64,000 bases of DNA from the NCBI RefSeq assembly GCF_002909235.1, contig NZ_PHQQ01000008.1, forward strand, positions 62,001 through 126,000, written 5' to 3'. The notes beneath the pieces were generated by a model, which did no database searches, was not told the DNA's origin, and saw only the letters and a program-made list of their open reading frames with translations. Shown in pieces: positions 37,101 through 44,733 of this stretch; the first letter of the stretch is position 1; every line of letters starts with the position of its first letter. The translations under genes and the position numbers were made by a program. The DNA is from Arenibacter catalasegens. GTDB lineage: Bacteria > Bacteroidota > Bacteroidia > Flavobacteriales > Flavobacteriaceae.

Positions 37101-37545
37101 ATTGGTAGACTTGCAGTTTCAATATGGCAATAGTGTAATGTACCGTGACGAACACTCTGCTGAAGACCGTCAGACAATTGCCAATAGCTTCGCGACAGTT
37201 TTAAATGCGTGGACTCCGGATAATCAAGATACCGATATTGCCCAAATAAGACCAATTGCTGCTGGATATGATACCAATAACGATTCAGGGAAATTAAAGG
37301 ATGGTTCCTTTTTAAGAGGAAGAAACTTGATGCTTTCCTATGTCTTCAAACCTGAATTGGTGGAGCGTTTACACTTGAATCGTCTTAGGGTATATACCTC
37401 GGTGCAGAACTTTTTTGTAGCAACGAAATATCCGGGGTACGACCCTGAAAGTTCGAATGGTGGTGGAGCTTTCGATCAAGGATTCTCCCTATACGATTAT
37501 CCGAGACCACGAACCTTTATGCTAGGATTAAATGTTGGACTATAA
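34138..37545 (+). CDS. SusC-like TonB-dependent transporter with STN signalling domain
   Basis: 1135 residues. A long SusC-type N-terminus contains the signal peptide (core MKLTTLLLIVSLFKIQ). The STN domain is at about 48-115 (ITLNLKNVSVQQVFNEIE). A carboxypeptidase-regulatory-like domain follows (VSGTITDADGTPLPGANIV). The plug begins near VVLIGYGTQKKSDLTGAVGS, and a 22-strand barrel ends in an aromatic-terminated strand (LGLNVGL). The STN domain contacts FecR, so the protein both imports oligosaccharides and reports their presence. The neighbouring fucose block suggests fucan oligosaccharides as substrate. A start at 34201 is possible but the long form is typical of this class. Confidence 0.95.
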   Translation: MKKLNLVRPFHVDWLSKHHLKMKLTTLLLIVSLFKIQANTYGQNTKITLNLKNVSVQQVFNEIESLSDFRFLYNHEKVNLKRTVSVNVNKEPISNILEDLFEATDIYFSVKNKQIILKTGKTIKAIAPLNNTVEQQTVSGTITDADGTPLPGANIVEKGTTNGVTADFDGNFSLDVANQNTTLVISYIGFASKEIPLNGQTTISVSLEESAAGLDEVVLIGYGTQKKSDLTGAVGSIKSEELAERPASSLNQAMAGKVAGVNITSGSGRPGGRTVVRIRGNTSVSIANTPLYVIDGVILNATGLSNGSTPIDYLNPNDIASIEILKDASATAIYGARGANGVILVSTKKGTTSGETRLNYDVDFSIGTLPKKLDLLNSEEFLRVEEIAYANAEKFDPDGWAGGRYADPRLKRTDPRLFDGSGNPLYDTDWQDEAIRDAITQNHQLSFTGGNQKSNFGLFMGFRDEEGLIVESWLKRYSGRFTLDTEVNDWLKVGGSLSYNDQNEKQVDQLGGGGITTMRQVYEALPIIPVRYEDGTWGSNIHYPGMEGGGSPVAVANDRRYFLKTQTVLGSFYGDIKFNKNLQLRTTLGTNIINQRNDYYGGKDLRYIALPDGAASVSNSRYNSWQFENYLTYNKDFDSNNSLTAMAGLSWQHVDQFSSLASTRGFADDFYGFNNLGAGSNPQTPTSSKTAYGLNSYFGRVNYNYMNKYLFTLTGRADGSSKFGPENQFAFFPSAALAWRASEEDFLSQNETISNLKIRASYGATGNSELPAYQGLAGLSNGSVIFNGSRSAYTVAGRMANPDLKWEKTEQVDAGVELGLFNNRIGLELDVYRKLTSDMLLNAPVPSSSGFTNVFRNVGSLENKGVEISLNTVNFDNELFGWSSNFNISINKNEVTALSGGSDIFLGSTLIRVGEPVGTFFGYIDEGTWNTDEAAQAAIYDRLPGDIKYRDLNNDGAINSDDRAIIGKGIADGFGTFSNTFRYADFELLVDLQFQYGNSVMYRDEHSAEDRQTIANSFATVLNAWTPDNQDTDIAQIRPIAAGYDTNNDSGKLKDGSFLRGRNLMLSYVFKPELVERLHLNRLRVYTSVQNFFVATKYPGYDPESSNGGGAFDQGFSLYDYPRPRTFMLGLNVGL

Positions 37546-37564
37546 CCATATAAAAGATAAAAAA

Positions 37565-39073
37565 ATGAAAATCTATAGAAACTTTATAAGAGCTATAGCC
37601 GTCGTAACCGCAATATCAAGCATAACGGCATGTAGTAATTTTTTGGATGAAGAAGATGAATCCAACTTCACAACCGACACCTACTTTACCACGGCTGCGC
37701 ACGCCCAAAGTGCCGTTAATGGGGCATATGAACCATTAATTTCAATTACCAACAGTGGTTTTGGCGGAGGTACATGGATGATGTTAGAGTTTGCCACAGG
37801 CTTGGCGAACACCTCCTTGGGACAGGCCACCAATATTTACTTGGTAAAGGATTTAATTAATAATTCGGACAATGGATATGGAAGCAGTTTCTGGACCGGA
37901 TATTATTTAGGCATCTCAAGGGCCAACTTGGCAATTGAAAAAATCCCCGAAATAAATATGGACGAAGCTTTAAAGCAAAAGTATTTGGCGGAAGCCAAAT
38001 TCTTTAGGGCCTATTATTATTTTGGCTTGGTAAGAATGTTCGGAAACATTCCTATCATTACCAATTCGGTAGATTTGGGCTCGGAGCAATTATTCCCTGA
38101 ACAATCTTCGCCAGAAGCGGTCTATGACTTAATTGTTAGCGATCTTACGGCAGCCGAAAGCGCTGGCTTAGCTTGGAGAGATCTATCTGGTAGAGTATCT
38201 TTGGGCGCAGTTAAAACCCTATTGGCAGATGTATATTTGACCATGGCAGGCTACCCGCTCCAAAAAACAGAGAATTACGCGCTTGCCGCCGCCAAGGCTA
38301 AAGAGGTTATGGATTCTGACGTGTTTGCTCTTTTTGATACCTATGACGAGTTGCATGACCCTGCCACCAAAAACACAGGGGAATACATCTTTATGACCCA
38401 ATTCGCGGCAGGTATTCAAGATGGAAACTGGCAGCCGGGAATTTTACCATATAACTTGGGAATTTCGGCCTATTCAGCCCAAACCGGTGGTATCTTTTCA
38501 ACGAATGAGTTTGTAGCTTCCTACGAGGTGGGCGACAAACGGGCGGAAGAAAAGCAATTCTATTTTAACAGCTATACTTTAGATTCCGATCGCAACACCA
38601 GTGTCAATCTGGGAGCCCCGTATATCTTTAAACATTTTGATATTGAAGCACAAGAAGGAAGTGCCCAATCAGATTTGAACTGGTGCCTCTATCGCTATGC
38701 CGATGTATTGCTGATGTATGCGGAAGCAGCGAACGAAGCTGAAAGCGGACCCTCAACAGCATCTTATGGTGCAGTCAATCTAATTAGGCAACGTGCTGAA
38801 ATTGGTGATTTGACAGGTCTTTCACAGGCCGCCTTTAGAGATGCAGTACAGATAGAGCGAATTCATGAGTTGAGTTTTGAAAATAAGACATGGTATGACA
38901 TGGTGAGATGGAGAAAAGCATATAACTCTGAAACCAACACATTGGAAGATTTTGTGGGCCATAACTTCTCTTACTTACCAAATAAAGCGCTAACCGCGAG
39001 AGAACTTTTGTTTCCGATACCAACATCTGAAATGCAGAACAACCCTAATCTAGCACAAAATACGGGTTACTAA
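37565..39073 (+). CDS. SusD/RagB-family glycan-binding lipoprotein
   Basis: 502 residues from the ATG at 37565, chosen because it starts a lipoprotein signal (ISSITAC); an upstream start overlaps susC and would spoil it. The alpha-helical TPR-like SusD fold is indicated by KYLAEAKFFRAYYYFGLVRMFGNIPII, the RGWRD-like AWRDLSGRVSLGAVKTLLADVYL segment, and the C-terminal RYADVLLMYAEAANEA and LSFENKTWYDMVRWRKAY. It forms the lid over the SusC barrel at the cell surface and binds incoming glycan. It is 19 bp downstream of susC and closed by the terminator at 39192. Confidence 0.95.
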   Translation: MKIYRNFIRAIAVVTAISSITACSNFLDEEDESNFTTDTYFTTAAHAQSAVNGAYEPLISITNSGFGGGTWMMLEFATGLANTSLGQATNIYLVKDLINNSDNGYGSSFWTGYYLGISRANLAIEKIPEINMDEALKQKYLAEAKFFRAYYYFGLVRMFGNIPIITNSVDLGSEQLFPEQSSPEAVYDLIVSDLTAAESAGLAWRDLSGRVSLGAVKTLLADVYLTMAGYPLQKTENYALAAAKAKEVMDSDVFALFDTYDELHDPATKNTGEYIFMTQFAAGIQDGNWQPGILPYNLGISAYSAQTGGIFSTNEFVASYEVGDKRAEEKQFYFNSYTLDSDRNTSVNLGAPYIFKHFDIEAQEGSAQSDLNWCLYRYADVLLMYAEAANEAESGPSTASYGAVNLIRQRAEIGDLTGLSQAAFRDAVQIERIHELSFENKTWYDMVRWRKAYNSETNTLEDFVGHNFSYLPNKALTARELLFPIPTSEMQNNPNLAQNTGY

Positions 39074-39191
39074 TTTAAGCTGACTTTTGGAATACTCAAA
39101 AATGGTATTCCACATAGGCCAAGAAGCTATTAAGTACTTATTATTCATTTCTTGAAAGCCTAAAAAGCGTCAAGAAATAAGGCAAATAAAC

Positions 39192-39230
39192 AAGACACGG
39201 GCAGGAATTTTCTCCCCGTGTCTTTGTTTA
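39192..39230 (+). terminator. Intrinsic terminator after susD
   Basis: An 8-bp GC-rich stem (gacacggg / cccgtgtc, 39194-39201 with 39215-39222) with a 13-nt loop is followed by tttgttta. It lies about 120 bp past the susD stop and should end the sigma-fecR-susCD transcript or its last segment. Confidence 0.75.
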
Positions 39231-39660
39231 TATTATAGAGCTGCTATCCCCAATCCACTGTACATTTGTGCCGGATAGGTGATTATATAAACCTGTCTCT
39301 ATTAAAACAGCTTAACGCTGTGTTTAATGTAAAAAAGCACTATCATCAACATCAATTGAACTAAACTGGTTAAAATAGCTAGTAAAACACCGATTATACA
39401 GGACAGGAATCCCTGGCTTACCTCTTTCTCTTATTAATCTACATTAAATATATATACCATAATCTAAGCTATTGTATAAAAAATGCAAAAATAATATCAG
39501 TGTTTGTCAGTTAATTGGTAGCACACAAGAGACTAACCTATTATCTTGCATAAGATTTCAATAGCGAAATTGATTGCTAAAATATTAGAGTTTTAAAATT
39601 TTAGGTTCACATTAAATTCCTCTAGGTGAATCTGATAAAAGTTGAGTTGAGTTAGTTTTG
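39231..39660. other. Gene-free stretch between two terminators
   Basis: About 430 bp with stops in all frames and no protein-like frame, lying between the susD terminator and a second, bidirectional terminator at 39661. I see no tRNA or known riboswitch. A short plus-strand transcript ending at 39694 is possible but has no sequence support beyond that terminator. Confidence 0.5.
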
Positions 39661-39694
39661 AAAAATCCGGATACCGTTTAGGTTCCGGATTTTT
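39661..39694. terminator. Bidirectional intrinsic terminator
   Basis: An 11-bp stem (aaaaatccgga, 39661-39671, with tccggattttt, 39684-39694) and a 12-nt loop, followed by more T residues on the plus strand and by a T run on the minus strand. It lies 36 bp past the end of the minus-strand AraC gene, which it should terminate. It would also stop plus-strand read-through from the susCD operon. Confidence 0.85.
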
Positions 39695-39729
39695 TTTATA
39701 GACTGAAAGACTAAATGAATGTGCCATTA

Positions 39730-40587
39730 TTACCTTTGCAGTCTTCTATAGGATTTGGGCGTAGCACCAGTAAACTTCTTAAAAGTGGTTGCAAAATATT
39801 GGGAGGAACCAAAACCTAGACCAAATGCCACCTCAGTAATCGTTTTGGTGGTCAGCAAATCTACTTTTGCCTGTTCAATCTTTTGTCTATTCACATATTC
39901 CTTTGGGGGCATTCCAGATTCCTTCTTAAACCAAGCCTTAAAGTACCCCGTGGACATTCCCACTAAATTGGCCATTTCATCCACATATATAATTCTAAAG
40001 AGATTGGTCTGTATATATTTATCCAGTGTATTTAATTTCATGGATGGCGAACTATGCTGTTTTTTTTGGGAAAGGATAACGGTTTCCAACAATAATTGGG
40101 TAATTAATTGATCTACCATTATTCTGGACAATAAGGAGCTCCTATATCCCAAATGTCCCACCAATTTTTCCAAAATATATTTTAGTTGAAAGGAACCTTT
40201 AAATATATATTCGGATTTATCTAGTAGTGCATCTAGCAAAAATTCCGACTGTTTTTTGGGCATGTTACAAAGTTTCCCACTGGAGCTATCCACGATTATC
40301 TGAAGCCAAAATAATTCTCCTTTATCTTCAGGAAATTCCCCCGTACTGTGCACGGTATCCGGAGGCACCACAAAAATATCATTTCCGTTAAGTTCGTATA
40401 ATTGCTCCCCAATCTGGTAATATTGTTTCCCCTTCATACAAAAACAGATTTCTAGAGCACTTTGGTGTCGATGTCCTTTCAAACCAGGTTTTACCTCCTT
40501 ATAGCGATAGTGACCAAAGGACAAACCCCTTTTTATGCCAAAATCTCGCAGATTAAATACCTTTCTTTCCTGTGTAATTAAATCCAT
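39730..40587 (-). CDS. AraC-family transcriptional regulator of the second locus
   Basis: 285 residues. The N-terminal cupin sensor shows HRHQSALEICFCMKGKQYYQIG and DIFVVPPDTVHSTGEF. The C-terminal AraC/XylS DNA-binding domain shows YVDEMANLVGMSTGYFKAWFKKESG and ITEVAFGLGFGSSQYFATTFKKFTGATPKSYR. It is transcribed away from the PhyH - isomerase - GH89 operon with 87 bp between the starts, a typical arrangement for a regulator of the divergent operon. No sigma/FecR pair accompanies the second SusC, so this protein is the best candidate for its control too. The ligand is unknown. Confidence 0.92.
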   Translation of the reverse strand: MDLITQERKVFNLRDFGIKRGLSFGHYRYKEVKPGLKGHRHQSALEICFCMKGKQYYQIGEQLYELNGNDIFVVPPDTVHSTGEFPEDKGELFWLQIIVDSSSGKLCNMPKKQSEFLLDALLDKSEYIFKGSFQLKYILEKLVGHLGYRSSLLSRIMVDQLITQLLLETVILSQKKQHSSPSMKLNTLDKYIQTNLFRIIYVDEMANLVGMSTGYFKAWFKKESGMPPKEYVNRQKIEQAKVDLLTTKTITEVAFGLGFGSSQYFATTFKKFTGATPKSYRRLQR

Positions 40588-40674
40588 AAAAAATGTACAA
40601 AAAAGTAATATAGTATAAAATTAGAAGACTTTAGTATATTTAAATTACATATTTGGAATCTATAAACTTGAAAT

Positions 40675-41403
40675 ATGGAAACAAAAAAAACAAAGTTCAA
40701 AAAGGACGGATATATTAAAATTGAAAGCCTACTTTCCCAAGCGGAAGTGGACGCACTTAGGACCATATACGATGAATTATTACAGGACAAGGTCAAAACA
40801 GCCCATTTGCGGAGCGACCTAGCTGGCGTAGAAGTCGATCCCAACAAAAAAATTGAACGTATTACCCAAATAATGAGACCCAGTAGCCTGGTTCCGGAAT
40901 TGCTGAAAACCAGCACTTATAAAAAAGCTTCACAATGGGCCAAAGACCTTTTAGGGGAGGACATGGACCTAGATTTTGACATGATGATCAATAAAGATCC
41001 AAACACCAATACACCAACTCCATGGCATCAGGACGCCGCCTATTGGATTAATATGCCAGACCAAAGATCCGCTAGCTGTTGGATTGCTTTGGATGAGGTG
41101 TTCGAAGAAAATGGTTGCATGTGGTTTATTCCCAAAACAGAGGGAAGACCAATTCTGCCACATAAAAACATGCCAAACGGAGGGGCCCTATTTTGCGAAA
41201 CCGATACCTCAAAAGCCCAAAGTATCCCCTTACTTCCTGGCGGATGTACCTTTCATGACGGACATACCCTTCATTTTAGCCAAGGCAATTCCACAGCAAC
41301 ACAGCGTAGAGCATTGATTTTAAACTTTAGACCCAAAAAAATGATCGATTATGAAAGGGAACAGGGGGTAGATCATACCGGGGAAAGAAAACAGAGAAAT
41401 TAA
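40675..41403 (+). CDS. Phytanoyl-CoA dioxygenase (PhyH) family Fe(II)/2-oxoglutarate oxygenase
   Basis: 242 residues, no signal peptide. The facial triad is visible: His118 and Asp120 in TPWHQDAAYW, and a distal His, most likely His200 in HTLHFSQGN. Arg212 in RRALILNF is suited to bind 2-oxoglutarate. A CWIALDEVFEENGCMWFIPKT stretch is typical of the family. Bacterial PhyH proteins hydroxylate or oxidatively demethylate small molecules. As first gene of an operon with a sugar-isomerase-like protein (13 bp) and GH89, it may oxidise an unusual sugar or a substituent such as a methyl ether released from the glycan. That role is inference. Confidence 0.88.
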   Translation: METKKTKFKKDGYIKIESLLSQAEVDALRTIYDELLQDKVKTAHLRSDLAGVEVDPNKKIERITQIMRPSSLVPELLKTSTYKKASQWAKDLLGEDMDLDFDMMINKDPNTNTPTPWHQDAAYWINMPDQRSASCWIALDEVFEENGCMWFIPKTEGRPILPHKNMPNGGALFCETDTSKAQSIPLLPGGCTFHDGHTLHFSQGNSTATQRRALILNFRPKKMIDYEREQGVDHTGERKQRN

Positions 41404-41416
41404 AATAATGTAAGAT

Positions 41417-42232
41417 ATGATTCTTAAATTAATATACCCCCGTTGGGGAAGTTCAGATTTATCTTGGTCCGTATTTCTAAATAAAGTAAAGCAGGCCGGG
41501 TACCATGGTGTAGAAATAGACCTTCCTTTAAATGGTGTTAAAAAGAAAGAAATTTGTTCCATGCTAGTGGATTTGGAAATGGATTTTGTTGCCCAACATT
41601 GGGAAACACAGGAAGTAAATTTTGAAAAACATCAAGAAAAGTTGAAACGGCATTTATACAATCTAGTGGAAGCCGAACCCCTGATGGTGAATTCGCATAC
41701 GGGTATGGATTTCTTTACATACGCCGAAAATGCCACTTTGATTGAAATGGCCCATAAAATAGAACTTGAGACTGGGATTATGATTGCCCACGAAACCCAT
41801 CGTTCCCGATTTTCATTTGCCGCCCACGCTTGTTTGCCCTTTTTAGAAGAATATCCATTTCTGAAACTCACCTCCGACTTATCACATTGGTGTTGTGTGG
41901 CAGAATCTTTATTGGAAAATCAACCTAGAGCAGTGCAAAAAGCTATTGAACATACTTATCACATCCATGCCAGGGTAGGTTCATCCCAGAGCCCACAGGT
42001 ATTAGACCCTAGGGACGAAAATTATAAAAATGAACTTGATCGGTTCAAGGAATGGTGGGGTCTGATGATTGAAAATGCCTTAGAAAAGAAGCGCCCATTT
42101 ATCACGATCACTCCCGAATATGGTCCACATCCCTACACTCCTTACAAGACCAATACTAAAATACCAATGAACGACCAATGGGAAATCAATGAATTTATTC
42201 GAAAGGAGATTATAGAAAACTACACGAAATAA
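41417..42232 (+). CDS. Sugar phosphate isomerase/epimerase-like TIM-barrel protein
   Basis: 271 residues of the AP endonuclease 2/xylose-isomerase-like TIM-barrel family. Seen are the opening strand MILKLIYPRWGSSDLSWSVF, VKQAGYHGVEIDLPLN with a metal-type Glu, and AHETHRSRFSFA, DLSHWCC and HIHARVGSSQ, which supply the His/Asp/Glu set expected at the metal site. Members isomerise, epimerise or dehydrate sugars and polyols. It has no signal peptide, so it is cytoplasmic. Together with the PhyH oxygenase just upstream it forms a small catabolic module next to GH89. The substrate cannot be read. Confidence 0.83.
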   Translation: MILKLIYPRWGSSDLSWSVFLNKVKQAGYHGVEIDLPLNGVKKKEICSMLVDLEMDFVAQHWETQEVNFEKHQEKLKRHLYNLVEAEPLMVNSHTGMDFFTYAENATLIEMAHKIELETGIMIAHETHRSRFSFAAHACLPFLEEYPFLKLTSDLSHWCCVAESLLENQPRAVQKAIEHTYHIHARVGSSQSPQVLDPRDENYKNELDRFKEWWGLMIENALEKKRPFITITPEYGPHPYTPYKTNTKIPMNDQWEINEFIRKEIIENYTK

Positions 42233-42270
42233 GTACTGATTTCTTTAGACTTAAGATCAACACAATTTTT

Positions 42271-44424
42271 ATGAAGTACACATTGCAAATTTTATTACTC
42301 ATCTTAATTATTATTTCCTGTAATCCTTCATCACAACGGGAAACTCCAGAAGTAAAAGCCGCCCAAGATGTTCTTAGTAGAGCCTTAGGGCCTGAAAATG
42401 CCTCCAAATTTATATTTAATTTCACTCGAAAGGATACCTTGGATACATACACCGTAAAGGTAGAAAACAATAAAATAGTAGTAACTGGAACTTCGCCCAC
42501 GGCATTGACCAGAGGAGCGTATGATTATTTAAAAAATGCCACACATTCCATCATAAGTTGGTCTGGAAACAATATCCATATTCCAGAAATAGTACCCACA
42601 TACGACAAAACAACTACCACCCCATTTAAATATCGCTATTACTTAAACACGGTTACCCATGGCTACACTACCCCGTATTGGGGCTGGGAACGTTGGGAAA
42701 AGGAATTGGATTGGATGGCCCTTCACGGAATGAATATGCCCCTAATAGCTGGCGCACACGAGGCAATTTTACGGCGAACCTTTAAAAAATTGGGATTAAA
42801 GGAAGATGAAGCTTTGGATTATTTCTCGGGACCTGCCCATTTCCCTTGGAACAGAATGGGGAATATTGGGAGTTGGGACGGTCCTCCTCCTCTTTCTTTC
42901 TTTGAAAAACAAATTAAGCTGGCCCATAAAATGCAGGACCGAATGAGGGAATTGGATATGCATCCCATTGTTCATGCCTTTGCTGGTTTTGTGCCCAAAG
43001 GATTGCAAAGAATATATCCAAATGAAGAATTAAGGGAATTAGGCTGGGGTGGATTTGACGAAAAAGTACAGATTCTATCACCAAAAAGTGAACTTTTTAA
43101 AAAAATTGGAAAACTATACATCCAAGAATGGGAGAAAGAATTTGGGAAGGGTGAATTTTATTTGGCAGATAGCTTTAATGAAATGGACGTCCCTTTGTCC
43201 AATAATCCAGAAGTGGCCAAAGAAGAACTGGCCAGCTATGGTAAGGCCGTCTATGGACCCATAGCAGAAGCCAATCCGGATGCAGTCTGGGTAATGCAGG
43301 GATGGACCTTCCCCTATCATCGCGATAAGGACGGCAATTTGTTCTGGACTCCCGAAAGATTACAGGCAATGATGAGCGGAATACCGGATGATAAATTACT
43401 GATCCTCGACATGGCCAATGAATACAATGCTCTTTTTTGGAAAATTCCCTATTCATGGAAAATGTACGATGGCTTTTTTGGCAAACAATGGATATATTCC
43501 TTTATCCCCAATATGGGTGGCAAGGTACCTTTGAACGGGGTATTGGATTTTTATGCGAAAGCTCCAGAGGAAGCCATTAATTTTAAGGATAAAAAAAACC
43601 TTGTAGGCTTTGGCTTTGCTCCCGAGGGAATAGAAAACAACGAAATGATCTATGAACTATTGGCCGATTGGGGCTGGAGGGAAAAAGCAATAAATTTGGA
43701 TGACTGGATAAAAAACTACTGTTTGGACCGTTACGGAGGTTATTCCGAGTCTTTAAAAGGAGCTTATGATTTGCTTCGGAATTCTGCATTGGGAACTTTT
43801 ACCGACCATCCAAGATTTAAATATCAATTTAGGCCTGGTCAGGGCAGTGCTACAGTACACTATTCAGATGACTTCAAAGAAGCAACAAAACTTTTTTTGG
43901 AAGCCTCCAATGACTTTGATGATAAGGAATTATACAGCTATGATGCCATAGAAATTGGGGCTCAGGCGATTGGACTTAAAATCGATTCCATATTAACTGA
44001 GGCCGAAAGTGAAAGCGACGAAAATTTAAAGTACCAAACCTATCAGAATGCCATAGACTTAATGTTAAAGTTGGATAGGATACTGGCTTCGCACTCCAAT
44101 CACAAATTAAGTAACTGGGTGGACATGGCCAGGAATTTTGGGGATACCCCGAGGGAAAAATTATATTACGAAAGCAATGCCAAAAGATTGATTACTACCT
44201 GGGGCGGTGGTGTTAACGAATATTCTGCCCGTACATGGAGCGGATTGATCGGGGATTACTACGCCCAAAGGTGGCAATTATGGTTGGACGCCAAAAAACA
44301 AGATAAGGATTTTGATATATTGAAATGGGAAGAAGGGTGGATAACTTCAGAATGGAAAAATAACACAGTGCCATTTGAAGACCCCATTGCGGCAATAAAA
44401 GCGGTACTATATAATCCAAAATAA
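42271..44424 (+). CDS. GH89 alpha-N-acetylglucosaminidase, lipoprotein
   Basis: 717 residues; lipobox IIISC. The small N-terminal alpha/beta domain is followed by the GH89 barrel: YRYYLNTVTHGYTTPYWGWERWEKELDWMALHGMN-type block at about 121-155 (key residues WGWxRWE and DWMALHGMN), GPAHFPWNRMGNIGSW, LADSFNEMDVP with catalytic Glu304, and GFAPEGIENNEMIYELLADWGW near 450 with the second Glu. These match human NAGLU motifs closely. The enzyme removes terminal alpha-linked GlcNAc. In a marine setting this points to an animal-type or algal glycan with alpha-GlcNAc, and is the best clue to the target of the second locus. Confidence 0.94.
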   Translation: MKYTLQILLLILIIISCNPSSQRETPEVKAAQDVLSRALGPENASKFIFNFTRKDTLDTYTVKVENNKIVVTGTSPTALTRGAYDYLKNATHSIISWSGNNIHIPEIVPTYDKTTTTPFKYRYYLNTVTHGYTTPYWGWERWEKELDWMALHGMNMPLIAGAHEAILRRTFKKLGLKEDEALDYFSGPAHFPWNRMGNIGSWDGPPPLSFFEKQIKLAHKMQDRMRELDMHPIVHAFAGFVPKGLQRIYPNEELRELGWGGFDEKVQILSPKSELFKKIGKLYIQEWEKEFGKGEFYLADSFNEMDVPLSNNPEVAKEELASYGKAVYGPIAEANPDAVWVMQGWTFPYHRDKDGNLFWTPERLQAMMSGIPDDKLLILDMANEYNALFWKIPYSWKMYDGFFGKQWIYSFIPNMGGKVPLNGVLDFYAKAPEEAINFKDKKNLVGFGFAPEGIENNEMIYELLADWGWREKAINLDDWIKNYCLDRYGGYSESLKGAYDLLRNSALGTFTDHPRFKYQFRPGQGSATVHYSDDFKEATKLFLEASNDFDDKELYSYDAIEIGAQAIGLKIDSILTEAESESDENLKYQTYQNAIDLMLKLDRILASHSNHKLSNWVDMARNFGDTPREKLYYESNAKRLITTWGGGVNEYSARTWSGLIGDYYAQRWQLWLDAKKQDKDFDILKWEEGWITSEWKNNTVPFEDPIAAIKAVLYNPK

Positions 44425-44733
44425 TTGTACAATGGAGAATAGACCCAGACTTGGTCTTTCAACAATCCCATCCTCACTTATAAATTGTTGAGATAAAAAA
44501 TACCGAGACCTAATTTCTTAATAAATACTGGGTCAAAATAGTATCTTAATTTGGCAAAATATTACAGCTTAAAATTGAAAATTATTTTCGAACATCCATT
44601 TTTAACAGTCATTGAGATATGCTACCTAGTTGTTGGTCGATAATCTTTCAGAATTTAACGTATAGTTAAGAAATTTAACCGTCAATACGGTCAAAACTCA
44701 AGCCGTAATTACTAACTAAATATCAAAAATAAT
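44425..44733. other. Intergenic region upstream of the second susC
   Basis: 309 bp with no gene. It holds an 8-bp inverted repeat (tcaacaat at 44459-44466 with attgttga at 44484-44491, no T tail), possibly a weak terminator for the GH89 operon. It also holds a tcttaatttgg motif at 44544-44554 that recurs upstream of fecR and the metallophosphoesterase gene and may be a promoter element. AT content rises toward the susC start. Confidence 0.5.
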
